Source: Cognatishimia sp. SS12 (GTDB lineage Bacteria; Pseudomonadota; Alphaproteobacteria; Rhodobacterales; Rhodobacteraceae). Taken from it: a DNA stretch of 64,000 nt. This document shows positions 25,682 to 35,060 of the stretch, in pieces. The stretch covers positions 744,001 to 808,000 of the forward strand of contig NZ_JAQNCZ010000001.1 of NCBI RefSeq assembly GCF_028369055.1. The letters are read 5' to 3'. Each line of letters begins with the position of its first letter. The stretch's first letter is position 1. The notes under the pieces were generated by a model. The model saw nothing but the letters and a program-made list of their open reading frames with translations. It was not told the origin of the DNA and searched no databases. Position numbers and translations under genes: made by a program.

Positions 25682-26362
25682 ATGATCCCGACCAGCTATC
25701 CTGCCAAAGAAGAAATCGCCCGCCTCACCGCGCGCATGCTTTTGGAAATCAAGGCCGTGAACTTCAACACCGACGAGCCGTTTATTCTGGCGTCTGGCCT
25801 GCCCTCGCCGAGCTATATCGACTGCCGCAAGCTGATCTCGTTCCCGCGTATCCGCAGCACGCTGATGGATTTCCTCAGCATCACAGTGATGCGCGAGGCG
25901 GGCTTTGAAGCCTTTGACAATATCGCTGGCGGGGAAACCGCGGGTATTCCTTTTGCGGCGCTGGTCGCCGATCGCATGGCGCTGCCGATGACCTATGTGC
26001 GCAAGAAACCCAAAGGCTATGGCCGCAACGCCCGGATCGAAGGCGCGATGAGCGACGGCGAGCGGGTGCTGCTGGTGGAAGATCTGACCACCGATGGCGG
26101 CTCCAAACTGTCGTTTGTCGATGCGATCCGCGACACTGGGGCGACCTGTGGCCATACGGCGGTGATTTTCTACTACGATATCTTCCCGGAAACCGAAAAA
26201 ACGCTCGGCGATCACGGCGTGGCGCTGCATTACCTTTGCACCTGGTGGGATGTTCTGGCCGAAGCGCGGGCGCAAAATGCCTTTTCTGAAGAGACTTTGG
26301 CCGAGGTGGAGCGCTTCCTGAAGGATCCGCGCGCCTGGCAAGAGGCAAATAAACGCGACTAA
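25682..26362 (+). CDS. pyrE: Orotate phosphoribosyltransferase
   Basis: 226 residues. It contains [23 protein letters not shown], the Ala/Gly loop [36 protein letters not shown] and the PRPP-binding motif [21 protein letters not shown]. It converts orotate and PRPP to orotidine monophosphate, the step after dihydroorotate oxidation. It is paired with pyrC. Confidence 0.97.
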   Translation: MIPTSYPAKEEIARLTARMLLEIKAVNFNTDEPFILASGLPSPSYIDCRKLISFPRIRSTLMDFLSITVMREAGFEAFDNIAGGETAGIPFAALVADRMALPMTYVRKKPKGYGRNARIEGAMSDGERVLLVEDLTTDGGSKLSFVDAIRDTGATCGHTAVIFYYDIFPETEKTLGDHGVALHYLCTWWDVLAEARAQNAFSEETLAEVERFLKDPRAWQEANKRD

Positions 26363-26385
26363 ACCTGTGGACAGATTGTGCATAT

Positions 26386-26530
26386 CTTTCGCCGATTCTC
26401 TGATTCGGCGGCGAAAGGCCATGTCAGATTTGGCGGTTTCGCTGTGATGTGACACACTATCTAGGCGCAGCGCGAATCTGCGCCACCAAAGGTCAAAAAG
26501 ACCCACAGGCTTATCCACGGGTTATCCCCG
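26386..26530 (+). promoter_or_regulatory. dnaB upstream region with a hairpin and DnaA-box-like sites
   Basis: A 9-bp hairpin (CTTTCGCCG at 26386-26394 with CGGCGAAAG at 26409-26417) follows pyrE without a T run. Then come two DnaA-box-like 9-mers, TTATCCACG (26511-26519) and TTATCCCCG (26522-26530), each close to TTATCCACA. They could couple dnaB expression to DnaA. This is a by-eye suggestion; no origin is claimed. Confidence 0.35.
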
Positions 26531-26628
26531 CAGATTTCAAGATAGGCGGCACCGGTGCTTCTGGCTACAAGAACAGCCAAGGACCATGCCGCAGACACCT
26601 AAGACCCGCGCATGACCGGGGGAGCAGT

Positions 26629-28113
26629 ATGAACGAGATTTCGACCATCAATCCGGTTGGCCCAGAGACGCAGAATGCCGACCCGATGCCGCATTCCATT
26701 GAGGCTGAGCAACAGCTTTTGGGCGCGATCCTGACCAACAACGATATCTATGACCGCGTTGCCTCGGTGATCAACGCCAGCCATTTTTATGACCCGGTGC
26801 ACGCCCGCATCTATGAGGTTGCCGCCGCGCGCATCGCCAAAAACAACCTCGCCTCCCCGGTGACGCTCAAAGCTTTCCTTGAGGATGACGAAGGTCTGAA
26901 AGAACTGGGCGGCCCGGCCTATCTGGCGCGCCTCGCCGGGGCAGCCATCTCGGCCTATGCGGCCAAAGACTATGCGCAGATGATCTATGACATGGCGATC
27001 CGCCGTGAACTCATCGGCCTTGGTCACACCATCGCGGACCGCGCACAGCAGATGGACGTAACCGAAGAGCCGCGCGAACAGATCGTTCAGGCGGAACAGG
27101 CGCTTTATAAACTTTCCGAGCAGGGCAAGACCGACAGTGGCTTTGTCTCCTTCCTGAAGGCGGTGACAGAAGCGGTGCAAACCGCCAACGCCGCCTATCA
27201 GCGGGATGGGGGGCTGGCCGGTGTCTCCACCGGGTTGATCGATCTAGATGCCAAACTGGGTGGGCTACATCCATCCGACTTGTTGATTCTCGCCGGGCGT
27301 CCGTCGATGGGGAAAACCTCGCTGGCGACCAACATCGCCTTTAACGTCGCCAAAGCCTATAAAAAGGGCATCCGCCCCGATGGCACCGAAGGCGCGGTCG
27401 AGGGCGGTATCGTCGGCTTTTACTCGCTTGAAATGAGCTCAGAACAGTTGGCGGCGCGGATTCTGTCGGAAGCCTCCGAGGTGCCCTCCCAGCAGATCCG
27501 CCGCGGCGACATGACCGAACAGGAATTCCGCCGTTTTGTCGATGCCGCCAAGGCGCTTGAGGCCTGCCCGCTTTACATCGACGACACCCCCGCCCTGCCC
27601 ATCGCGCAGCTGGCGGCGCGGGCGCGGCGCCTCAAACGGACCCATGGGCTGGATGTGCTGATCATCGACTATCTGCAGCTCTGTCGCGGCACCGCAGAGA
27701 ACCGTGTGCAGGAGATCGGCGAGATTTCCATGGGCATGAAAGCCATCGCCAAAGAACTCAACATCCCCGTCATCGCGCTCTCGCAGCTGTCGCGGTCGGT
27801 GGAAAGCCGGGATGACAAACGCCCGCAACTCTCAGACCTGCGTGAATCAGGCTCCATCGAGCAGGACGCCGACGTGGTCATGTTCGTTTTCCGGGAAGAA
27901 TATTACAAAGAACGCGAAAAACCGGGCGAACATGACCTCGAAAAAATGGCCACGTGGCAGGAAGAGATGGAGCGGCTGCATGGCCGCGCCGAGGTAATTA
28001 TTGGCAAGCAGCGTCACGGCCCCATCGGCACCGTGGATCTGTCGTTCGAAAGCCAATTCACCCGTTTTGGCAACCTGGTGAAGCCCTGGCAACAGGATCA
28101 GGGCGCGCATTGA
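26629..28113 (+). CDS. dnaB: Replicative DNA helicase DnaB
   Basis: 494 residues from ATG 26629 with GGGGGAG just upstream; the 60-residue extension of the longer frame is unrelated and rejected. N-terminal primase-interacting domain (PHSIEAEQQLLGAILTNNDIYDRV), then the RecA-like helicase with Walker A ILAGRPSMGKTSLA, YSLEMSSEQLAARILSE, Walker B VLIIDYLQLC and the DnaB motif SQLSRSVESRDDKRPQLSDL. It is uninterrupted by an intein. It unwinds DNA at the replication fork. Confidence 0.98.
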   Translation: MNEISTINPVGPETQNADPMPHSIEAEQQLLGAILTNNDIYDRVASVINASHFYDPVHARIYEVAAARIAKNNLASPVTLKAFLEDDEGLKELGGPAYLARLAGAAISAYAAKDYAQMIYDMAIRRELIGLGHTIADRAQQMDVTEEPREQIVQAEQALYKLSEQGKTDSGFVSFLKAVTEAVQTANAAYQRDGGLAGVSTGLIDLDAKLGGLHPSDLLILAGRPSMGKTSLATNIAFNVAKAYKKGIRPDGTEGAVEGGIVGFYSLEMSSEQLAARILSEASEVPSQQIRRGDMTEQEFRRFVDAAKALEACPLYIDDTPALPIAQLAARARRLKRTHGLDVLIIDYLQLCRGTAENRVQEIGEISMGMKAIAKELNIPVIALSQLSRSVESRDDKRPQLSDLRESGSIEQDADVVMFVFREEYYKEREKPGEHDLEKMATWQEEMERLHGRAEVIIGKQRHGPIGTVDLSFESQFTRFGNLVKPWQQDQGAH

Positions 28114-28248
28114 TCCGGGGCGCTGAGCTGCGGCGCAAGGTGGCAGAACCGACACGGTTTGCCACCGCCAGCGCCGCCGCCCTGAACGCATTGCCGGCAA
28201 AGCACAAAAGCGCTTGACCTGACGCGCTCGGCGCTTCAACAAACAGCC

Positions 28249-29283
28249 ATGTCTACAGCAACGCTTTCCATTGATCTGTCTGCCCTTGTGCGCAATTGGC
28301 GCGCGCTGGATGCAAAATCCACTTGCGAGACTGGCGCCGTCGTCAAAGCCGATGGCTACGGTCTGGGGGTCGCCCGCGTCGCCCGCGCGCTGGCCCAGGC
28401 CGGGGTACGCAAATTTTTCGTGGCCGCCACCGAAGAAGGCGTCGCCGTGCGCCAAGCGCTTGGCCCGGGGCCGGAAATCAACGTCTTCTCCGGCCATATG
28501 CCCGGCGATACCGATATGATCCATGACATGCAGTTGACCCCGATGATCAATTCCATCGATCAAATGCTGCGCCATGTCGAAAGCCTGCCGGGCGCACCTT
28601 TTGGGGTGCAGCTGGACACCGGCATGAACCGCCTTGGCATGGAACCTGCCGAATGGGCCGCCCTGCGCGAGATCGCCGTGCAGCAAAACGCAACCCTAAT
28701 CATGTCACATCTGGCTTGCGCGGATGAGCCGGAACACGCGATGAACGCCCAGCAGCTGGCGCAGTTCAAAGACATGACCTCCGGCCTGAACATCCCGCGC
28801 AGCCTCTCGGCGACCGGCGGCATCCTTTTGGGCAAAGACTATCACTTTGACCTGACCCGCCCCGGTGTTGGCCTTTACGGCGGTGCCCCTTTTGCCGATG
28901 CAGAGCCGGTGGCGCATGTGTCGATCCCGGTGATCCAATGCCGCGACCTGGAGGCTGGCGAAACCGTTGGCTACTCCAACACCTGGACCGCCGCGCGCCC
29001 AAGCCGTGTTGCCACCATTGCCGCTGGCTATGCCGATGGTCTGCTGCGCGCCATGGGCCCGGATATCTCGGTCTATCACGGCAGCGAGGCCTGCCCGGTC
29101 ATCGGCCGCATTTCCATGGATATGATTGGCGTGGATATCACCGATCTCGGCGAAGACCCGCGCGAACTCGACATTCTGACCGAAGATCAGACCGTTGATG
29201 TTCTGGCTGAGGCCGCGGGCACCATCGGCTATGAAATCCTCACCTCGCTTGGCGCGCGCTATCAGCGGCGGTATCTCTCATGA
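28249..29283 (+). CDS. alr: Alanine racemase
   Basis: 344 residues. PLP-binding lysine in [11 protein letters not shown] (Lys33), [13 protein letters not shown], and the second-base Tyr in [10 protein letters not shown], with [12 protein letters not shown] toward the end. It supplies D-alanine for peptidoglycan. The ATG of the MlaE-type permease overlaps its stop, so alr, mlaE and mlaF form one coupled operon. Confidence 0.97.
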   Translation: MSTATLSIDLSALVRNWRALDAKSTCETGAVVKADGYGLGVARVARALAQAGVRKFFVAATEEGVAVRQALGPGPEINVFSGHMPGDTDMIHDMQLTPMINSIDQMLRHVESLPGAPFGVQLDTGMNRLGMEPAEWAALREIAVQQNATLIMSHLACADEPEHAMNAQQLAQFKDMTSGLNIPRSLSATGGILLGKDYHFDLTRPGVGLYGGAPFADAEPVAHVSIPVIQCRDLEAGETVGYSNTWTAARPSRVATIAAGYADGLLRAMGPDISVYHGSEACPVIGRISMDMIGVDITDLGEDPRELDILTEDQTVDVLAEAAGTIGYEILTSLGARYQRRYLS

Positions 29284-30062
29284 TCCTGCTCAGCCCGCTG
29301 CAGCATCTCGGACGCGCGGTTCTGGGACTGCTGGCCACCATCGGCCAGGTGGCGATTTTTGCCTTTGACGGGCTCAGCCACATGCTGCGCCCGCCGTTTT
29401 ACTGGCGCGAGTTTCTCGCCGCGCTGTTGCAGATCGGCTGGCTGTCGCTGCCGGTGGTCGGGCTGACCGCCTTTTTCACCGGCGGTGCCCTTGCCTTGCA
29501 GATCTATGCTGGCGGCGCCCGTTTCAGCGCCGAAGCGGTCGTGCCGCAGATTGTCGCCATTGGCATGGTGCGCGAACTGGGCCCTGTTTTGGTCGGCCTG
29601 ATGATTGCCGCGCGGGTCACATCCTCGATTGCCGCTGAAATCGCCACTATGAAAGTGACCGAGCAGATTGACGCGCTGGTGACACTTTCGACTCACCCGA
29701 TGAAGTATCTCACCGCCCCGCGTGTGCTCGCCGCGTTGATTGTGGTGCCGATTTTGGTCGGCATTGGCGATATCATCGGCATTTTTGGCGGCTATGTGGT
29801 TGGGGTGCAACAGCTGGGGTTCAACTCTGCCAGCTATCTGAAAAACACCGCCGACTTTCTGGAGCTCTCTGACATCCTCAGCTCGCTGATCAAAGGGGCC
29901 GCGTTTGGCGGGATCGCCGCCACGATGGGCTGTTATTTCGGTATGCAATCCGGGCGCGGTGCCCAGGGCGTCGGCCAGGCCACCAAAGCCTCGGTTCAGG
30001 CCGCGGCGGTGCTGATCCTGGCGGCCAATTTCATTCTCACATCGGTGTTCTTCTCGTCATGA
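29280..30062 (+). CDS. mlaE: MlaE-type ABC transporter permease
   Basis: 260 residues, five or six membrane segments. The family core is visible: [61 protein letters not shown] (read in short blocks), and [21 protein letters not shown]. It moves phospholipids between inner and outer membranes with MlaF and an MCE protein (MlaD). No MlaD gene follows here, so the substrate-binding part must be encoded elsewhere. Confidence 0.93.
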   Translation: MILLSPLQHLGRAVLGLLATIGQVAIFAFDGLSHMLRPPFYWREFLAALLQIGWLSLPVVGLTAFFTGGALALQIYAGGARFSAEAVVPQIVAIGMVRELGPVLVGLMIAARVTSSIAAEIATMKVTEQIDALVTLSTHPMKYLTAPRVLAALIVVPILVGIGDIIGIFGGYVVGVQQLGFNSASYLKNTADFLELSDILSSLIKGAAFGGIAATMGCYFGMQSGRGAQGVGQATKASVQAAAVLILAANFILTSVFFSS

Positions 30063-30805
30063 TCACGCTGGAAAACGTTCACAAGAGCTTTGGGCCAAAA
30101 CAGGTGCTGCGCGGGGTGGATCTGACGATCCCCAAAGGCGAAAGCATGGTGATCATCGGCGGCTCGGGCACTGGCAAATCGGTGGCCTTAAAATGCGTGC
30201 TGGGGCTGATCACCCCGGATCAGGGCCGCATCCTTGTCGATGGGCAGGACGCTGCCCGGGCCGAGCGGGATGCCTTTTTGGCGCGCTTTGGCATGCTGTT
30301 TCAGGGCGGCGCGCTGTTTGACAGTCTAAGTGTCTGGCAGAACGTGGCTTTTCGCCTGCTGCGCGGCTCTCTCAAACGGCCGAAAGCCGAGGCCCGCGAG
30401 ATCGCGATCGAAAAACTGCGCCGCGTGGGGCTGACCCCGGATGTGGCGGATCTTTTCCCCTCAGAACTCTCGGGCGGCATGCAGAAACGGGTCGGACTGG
30501 CCCGCGCCATTGCCGCAGAACCAGAGATCATATTCTTTGATGAACCCACCACCGGGCTTGACCCGATCATGTCCGGCGTCATCAATGATCTGATCCGTGA
30601 AATCGTGGTGGAAATGGGTGCAACCGCCATGACCATCACCCACGACATGACCAGCGTGCGCGCCATCGCCGACAAGGTCGCCATGCTGCATGACGGCGTG
30701 ATCAAATGGACAGGTCCCGTGGCGCAGCTGGACAGCAGCGGCGATCCGCATTTGGATCAGTTCATCCATGGCCGCGCCGAGGGGCCAATTGCCGCCGTGC
30801 GCTAG
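30059..30805 (+). CDS. mlaF: MlaF-type ABC transporter ATPase
   Basis: 248 residues. Walker A IIGGSGTGKSVALK, Q-loop MLFQGGALFDSLSVWQNVAF, signature ELSGGMQKRVGLARAIA, Walker B IIFFDEPTTGLDP and H-loop ITHDM. It powers the MlaE permease and is coupled to it by an ATGA overlap. Confidence 0.95.
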   Translation: MITLENVHKSFGPKQVLRGVDLTIPKGESMVIIGGSGTGKSVALKCVLGLITPDQGRILVDGQDAARAERDAFLARFGMLFQGGALFDSLSVWQNVAFRLLRGSLKRPKAEAREIAIEKLRRVGLTPDVADLFPSELSGGMQKRVGLARAIAAEPEIIFFDEPTTGLDPIMSGVINDLIREIVVEMGATAMTITHDMTSVRAIADKVAMLHDGVIKWTGPVAQLDSSGDPHLDQFIHGRAEGPIAAVR

Positions 30806-30996
30806 ACCAAAACCCGCGCTTTTCAACACATAACATCGCAATTTCCCGCCCCCGCTTCGGAGGGTGAATTTTTTGCTTGCCAGCGCTCGACTCTCCCCCG
30901 TCGCGCCCTACTTCTTTGGCATCCGGTTGTTTATCAACAGAAATTTCTTGCCAGATAGGCAACCGGGTGAGAGGATAGAGACTAGGGGATAGAAAA

Positions 30997-31797
30997 ATGG
31001 GTAATGGTTTCAGCAAGTTTCTGCTGACAGGTCTGGGTGTGATCCAGGCCTCAGCTTTGGTAATTCTTCTCGGTCTGGCTCTTGCCATGGGCCTTATGTC
31101 GGCGCTGGCCGCCTTGGGCGTCTGGCCTTGGCTTTCACTTGATCTGCGCTTTGGCGAAACGGAAATCGCCAATGCCGGCATGATTCTGCAACTTGGCCTG
31201 ACGGCATTGGCCTTTGGCCTTTTTGCCTTCCTGCCCAGCCATAATCGCATCATGCAGCTTGAGCGCAGCCACCGTAAATTCCGCATGAATATGAAAGACG
31301 TGGCCGAGGCCTATTGGCTCAGCCACAGCGCCGACCGCGCCGATACTTTCAAACTTGCGGGGGAATTTGATTCTATTCGCGAACGCCTCACGCACATGCG
31401 CAATCATCCGGACCTCAAAGAACTGGAACCGGAGATCTTAGAGATCGCCGCCCAAATGTCGCATCAGTCGCGGGACCTGGCCAAAGTCTATTCTGACGAA
31501 AAAGTCGCCCGCGCCCGGCAGTTCCTTGAACAACGTCAAACCGAGGTCGACGCGCTGACAGATCGCATCGACATGGCGCAGCAGACCTGCGAAAGCCTGA
31601 AACGCTGGCTTGCCGATGTCGAAGCCGATGAGCGCAGCGCAGCAACGCAGATCGAGCGGCTGGAAGCCGATCTGATGGAGCTATTGCCCGAACTTGGCTA
31701 TGAGCTGGACGACGATCCAACCATCGTCAAACTTGCCCCAAAAATGCCGGGCGACGACAAAAAGAAACGCCGCGATCAGTCACAGCCGAAACACTAG
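30997..31797 (+). CDS. Membrane-anchored coiled-coil protein of unknown function
   Basis: 266 residues. Two hydrophobic helices (about 8-40 and 58-80) are followed by a long charged coiled coil (about 80-235) rich in Glu, Arg and Gln, and a Lys-rich C-terminus. Related Rhodobacterales proteins are sometimes labelled 'DNA repair protein', but I see no catalytic motif for that. Topology suggests a membrane hairpin with a large cytoplasmic helical rod. GGGGAT lies upstream of the ATG. Confidence 0.75.
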   Translation: MGNGFSKFLLTGLGVIQASALVILLGLALAMGLMSALAALGVWPWLSLDLRFGETEIANAGMILQLGLTALAFGLFAFLPSHNRIMQLERSHRKFRMNMKDVAEAYWLSHSADRADTFKLAGEFDSIRERLTHMRNHPDLKELEPEILEIAAQMSHQSRDLAKVYSDEKVARARQFLEQRQTEVDALTDRIDMAQQTCESLKRWLADVEADERSAATQIERLEADLMELLPELGYELDDDPTIVKLAPKMPGDDKKKRRDQSQPKH

Positions 31798-31806
31798 GCC
31801 CGCGCG

Positions 31807-31839
31807 CTTCATCTTTTCCAAAATACTCCCGCCGGAGGC
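31807..31839. repeat. 33-bp dispersed intergenic repeat, copy 2
   Basis: It starts CTTCATCTTTTCCAAAATAC and ends CTCCCGCCGGAGGC, and differs from the copy at 25593-25625 at two positions. It again lies immediately after a stop codon. Confidence 0.75.
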
Positions 31840-31914
31840 AGCGCAACATCTGCCCCCGGCGCAGTCACCTCATAAACAGGTGTCGTTGCGCCGCAATTGC
31901 GCTACACCACGCGC

Positions 31915-32340
31915 ATGTTGCGTATTCTCAATCTCGCCCTGCTTGTCCTCTTCCCCATCAGCTGGGCAGCGCCGTTGATGCGCGCGGGGCTGTTGCCGCT
32001 GTTTGGTCTGTCGGAAGTTTCCGTCCTCTCCGGTCTGGCGACGCTCTGGCACAGCGATATTGTGCTGGCGCTTCTGGTGGCGTTTTTTGCGCTATTCGCC
32101 CCCATATGCAAAACCATTCTTATCGCCCTGATCCATTTTGGCCGCGCGTCAGAAAACCTCTTGAAGCCATTAACAATACTCGGAAAATTTGCGATGGCTG
32201 ATGTGTTCTTGATTGCGATATATATCGTTTTGGTCAAAGGCATCGGCCTTGGCCATGTGCAGACCGCCTGGGGGCTGTATTTGTTCACGGCCTGCATTTT
32301 TGCCTCGTTGATCATTAGCCATTTGACGCGCCGCCCATAA
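31915..32340 (+). CDS. PqiA-domain-like membrane protein
   Basis: 141 residues from ATG 31915, four hydrophobic segments. The pattern (LRILNLALLVLFPISWAAPLM; ALFAPICKTILIAL; LKPLTILGKFAMADVFLIAIYIVLVKG) matches one half of paraquat-inducible protein A, whose hallmark is a 'W...DVF' helix. PqiA family members act with MCE-type lipid transport proteins, which fits the mlaEF genes 1 kb upstream. The single domain is half the usual PqiA size. Confidence 0.7.
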   Translation: MLRILNLALLVLFPISWAAPLMRAGLLPLFGLSEVSVLSGLATLWHSDIVLALLVAFFALFAPICKTILIALIHFGRASENLLKPLTILGKFAMADVFLIAIYIVLVKGIGLGHVQTAWGLYLFTACIFASLIISHLTRRP

Positions 32341-32357
32341 GGGGGCAAAACGAGAAC

Positions 32358-33725
32358 ATGGCAAAATCAAAACTCAGCTTTTCCTGTTCGGCCTGCGGGT
32401 CGGTGTTCAACAAATGGTCCGGGCGCTGCGATGGCTGCGGCGAATGGAACACCATTTCCGAAGACACCCCGATTTCTTCCGGCCCGTCCAGCGCCACGCT
32501 TGGGGCCTCCAAGGGCAAATCCATCGCGCTGACCGATCTGCGCACCGAGGAAGCCCCCCCACCCCGCACATTCTCGGGACTTTCAGAGCTGGACCGTGTT
32601 TTGGGCGGCGGGCTGGTGCCGGCCTCGGCTACATTGGTGGGCGGTGATCCAGGCATCGGCAAATCCACGCTGCTCTTGCAAGCGGCCGCGCAATTTGCCC
32701 GGCAGGGGCTGAAAACCATCTATGTCAGCGGCGAAGAGGCCTCCGCCCAGGTACGCATGCGCGCGCAGCGGCTCGGCTTGACCGATGCGCCGGTGCAACT
32801 GGCCGCAGAAACCAACCTGCGCGATATTCTGACCACGCTGGATGTGGAAAAGCCGCAGCTTGCCATCATTGATTCCATCCAAACCATGTGGAGCGATACG
32901 GTCGGCTCAGCCCCCGGATCGGTCAGTCAGGTGCGCGCGGCGGCGCATGAGCTGACCTCTTTTGCCAAACGCAAGAATATCGCTGTCATTCTGGTGGGCC
33001 ATGTCACTAAGGACGGGCAGATTGCCGGGCCACGTGTGGTGGAACATATGGTTGACACGGTGCTCTATTTCGAAGGCGAGCGCGGCCATCAATTTCGCGT
33101 GCTGCGCGCGGTGAAAAACCGCTTTGGGGCCTCGGATGAAATTGGCGTGTTTGAAATGACTGGGCGCGGGCTGGCCGAAGTCACCAACCCCTCTGCGCTG
33201 TTTCTGTCAGAACGCGGCACGCCTGCGCCCGGCTCTGTTGTCTTTGCCGGGATTGAAGGCACGCGCCCGGTGCTTGTCGAACTGCAGGCGCTGGTCGCGC
33301 CCAGCCCGCACGCGCAGCCACGCCGCGCGGTTGTCGGTTGGGACAGCGCGCGCCTTGCGATGATTCTCGCAGTGCTCGAAGCGCGCTGCGGCATCCCCTT
33401 TACCGGGCTGGATGTCTATCTGAACGTCGCGGGCGGCATGAAGATCAGCGAGCCAGCCGCCGACCTCGCCGTGGCGGCCGCGCTGCTTTCGGCGCGCGAA
33501 GACGCCAGTATCCCCGCGGAAACCGTGGTATTTGGCGAAATTTCTCTCTCGGGCGCGCTGCGACCGGTCAGCCAGACAGAAAACAGGTTGAAAGAAGCCC
33601 AAAAACTTGGTTTCACCTCTGCAATAGCCCCAAAAGGGGGGAAATCGCCGGATGTGCCGGGCATGGCGCTCAACACTCTTGGGGATTTGACTCAATTCGT
33701 GGGCGACATATTTGGCGCTGGGTAG
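32358..33725 (+). CDS. radA: DNA repair protein RadA (Sms)
   Basis: 455 residues. The N-terminal zinc finger (FSCSACGSVFNKWSGRCDGCGEW) is followed by a RecA-like ATPase with Walker A GGDPGIGKSTLLLQ and the RadA-specific KNRFG motif (VKNRFGASDEIGVF). The C-terminus is Lon-protease-like (GGMKISEPAADLAVAAALLSA), without the catalytic pair. It drives branch migration in recombination. It is followed closely by cvpA. Confidence 0.97.
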   Translation: MAKSKLSFSCSACGSVFNKWSGRCDGCGEWNTISEDTPISSGPSSATLGASKGKSIALTDLRTEEAPPPRTFSGLSELDRVLGGGLVPASATLVGGDPGIGKSTLLLQAAAQFARQGLKTIYVSGEEASAQVRMRAQRLGLTDAPVQLAAETNLRDILTTLDVEKPQLAIIDSIQTMWSDTVGSAPGSVSQVRAAAHELTSFAKRKNIAVILVGHVTKDGQIAGPRVVEHMVDTVLYFEGERGHQFRVLRAVKNRFGASDEIGVFEMTGRGLAEVTNPSALFLSERGTPAPGSVVFAGIEGTRPVLVELQALVAPSPHAQPRRAVVGWDSARLAMILAVLEARCGIPFTGLDVYLNVAGGMKISEPAADLAVAAALLSAREDASIPAETVVFGEISLSGALRPVSQTENRLKEAQKLGFTSAIAPKGGKSPDVPGMALNTLGDLTQFVGDIFGAG

Positions 33726-33753
33726 CGTCAAAACAGAGGGACAGGACTGAACT

Positions 33754-34308
33754 ATGGATGGTTTCACCATTATCGACGGCGTTGTCGCGGGCGTCATTAT
33801 TGTGTCTGCCTTGCTGGCCTATTCGCGCGGACTGGTACGCGAAGGCATGGCGATTGTGGGCTGGTTGGCCGCCGCTGTTTTGGCCTTTCTCTTTGCGCCG
33901 CAGATCGAACCTCTGGTGAAAGAGGTGCCCTATGTCGGCCAATATCTGGCAGACAGCTGCGAGCTGGGCATTATTGCCGGCTTTGCCGCGGTCTTCGCGG
34001 CCGCGCTGGTGGTGGTCTCACTCTTCACACCGCTGTTTTCCTCGCTGGTGCAGCGCACCGCTTTGGGCGGTCTGGATCAGGGGCTTGGCTTTCTCTTCGG
34101 GGTTTTGCGCGGCATTCTTCTCGTGGCGATTGCCTTTTTTGTCTATGAAACCGTTGTCACCAGCCAGGACATCCCGATGGTCGACAACAGCCGCTCCGCC
34201 GTGGTCTTTGCCCAGATGACCGGCCAGATCGAAGAACGCGACCCCGCCCAAGCACTGGGGTGGATCACCTCACAATACGAAGAGCTGGTGGGCCACTGCA
34301 GCGCATAA
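33754..34308 (+). CDS. cvpA: CvpA family membrane protein
   Basis: 184 residues with four membrane segments: FTIIDGVVAGVIIVSALLAYSRGLVREGM, then GWLAAAVLAFLFAP. CvpA genes typically sit directly upstream of purF; here purF follows only after a 2.2-kb interruption. CvpA is linked to envelope homeostasis and colicin V production. AGGA lies nine bases upstream of the ATG. Confidence 0.93.
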   Translation: MDGFTIIDGVVAGVIIVSALLAYSRGLVREGMAIVGWLAAAVLAFLFAPQIEPLVKEVPYVGQYLADSCELGIIAGFAAVFAAALVVVSLFTPLFSSLVQRTALGGLDQGLGFLFGVLRGILLVAIAFFVYETVVTSQDIPMVDNSRSAVVFAQMTGQIEERDPAQALGWITSQYEELVGHCSA

Positions 34309-34335
34309 GCTGCACGGTACAATCGACGGTATGAC

Positions 34336-34363
34336 AAAGCCCGGCCATGCGCCGGGCTTTTTT
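34336..34363 (+). terminator. Rho-independent terminator of cvpA
   Basis: AAAGCCCGGC (34336-34345), loop CATGC, GCCGGGCTTT (34351-34360), then T residues to 34363. Confidence 0.93.
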
Positions 34364-34544
34364 GGTGGGCTGGGGGTTAAGGCGGATAGCAGGCGAGAGG
34401 CCAAAGCGTCGGATGCTGCACCATGCACCGATGTCCGCTGCTCAAGCTATGGATATAAACCTGACAAAACTAAACCGGGTTTTGCAAAGGGCTTGTGGCT
34501 CAAGATTTTTAAAGGGATGGACAGGTTGTTTTTGATTTATTCAT
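34364..34544. other. Gene-free left flank of the cvpA-purF island
   Basis: About 180 bases between the cvpA terminator and the stop of the putative immunity gene. The sequence becomes AT-richer toward the right (TTTTTGATTTATTCATTTAAA). No convincing ORF, tRNA, repeat or promoter was found. Confidence 0.5.
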
Positions 34545-35060
34545 TTAAATCGTGAAGTAGCGCGTTGCGCATGATTGCCCATTGTATTGTTCTTCTTCCG
34601 ATAGCCGTTTGAACATCCAAAGGGTATTCACGTGCAAATCGACGGGTGCTCCGATGTAGTTTGACGCCGCAGTGGCGGTGGTCAGAAGTTCAGCATACAA
34701 GAATGGGTTTTCCTCTTTCGTGACTAGGCCGGTGTCGGCGGTCCAGACAAAGGAAACGTCTGGCTTCGAGCTGTTATGTTCCGACCGAGAGATTCCAAAG
34801 GTTGCAATGTCCGTTACACGAATGGGCCAAATTTCTTTGCCAATGATGACACCCTCTGGATCACGCAGCACAACATCCGGTCTCAAGTAGCTGTTACCGA
34901 AGTCGACAAATGCCTCATAGCTCAGTTCGCTCCCATTTGGTAGTTTTACACACTGGCCAAACTTCAGCGAATATACCGAGACGAGCGCGCTTAGGGCTAG
35001 GCCACCTAGGATTGCAAAGCCACTCAATGTGACGATGAAGACGCGAAAAACTGAGATCAT
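34545..35060 (-). CDS. Putative immunity protein: single-pass membrane anchor with periplasmic domain
   Basis: 171 residues from ATG 35060, which overlaps the stop of the upstream toxin-like gene (ATGA). One N-terminal membrane segment (about residues 4-30, FRVFIVTLSGFAILGGLALSAL) is followed by a soluble domain carrying two cysteines (Cys37 and Cys164) that could form a disulfide outside the cytoplasm. The size and topology recall Cmi, the colicin M immunity protein, which is anchored in the inner membrane and faces the periplasm. No sequence family is recognised; the role is inferred from position and topology. Base composition is less GC-rich than the flanking genes. Confidence 0.55.
   Translation of the reverse strand: MISVFRVFIVTLSGFAILGGLALSALVSVYSLKFGQCVKLPNGSELSYEAFVDFGNSYLRPDVVLRDPEGVIIGKEIWPIRVTDIATFGISRSEHNSSKPDVSFVWTADTGLVTKEENPFLYAELLTTATAASNYIGAPVDLHVNTLWMFKRLSEEEQYNGQSCATRYFTI

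Noticed and set aside
26449..26628. 60-residue N-terminal extension of dnaB
   Set aside because: The sequence runs through DnaA-like sites and hairpins and is not DnaB-like; ATG 26629 has a strong ribosome-binding site.
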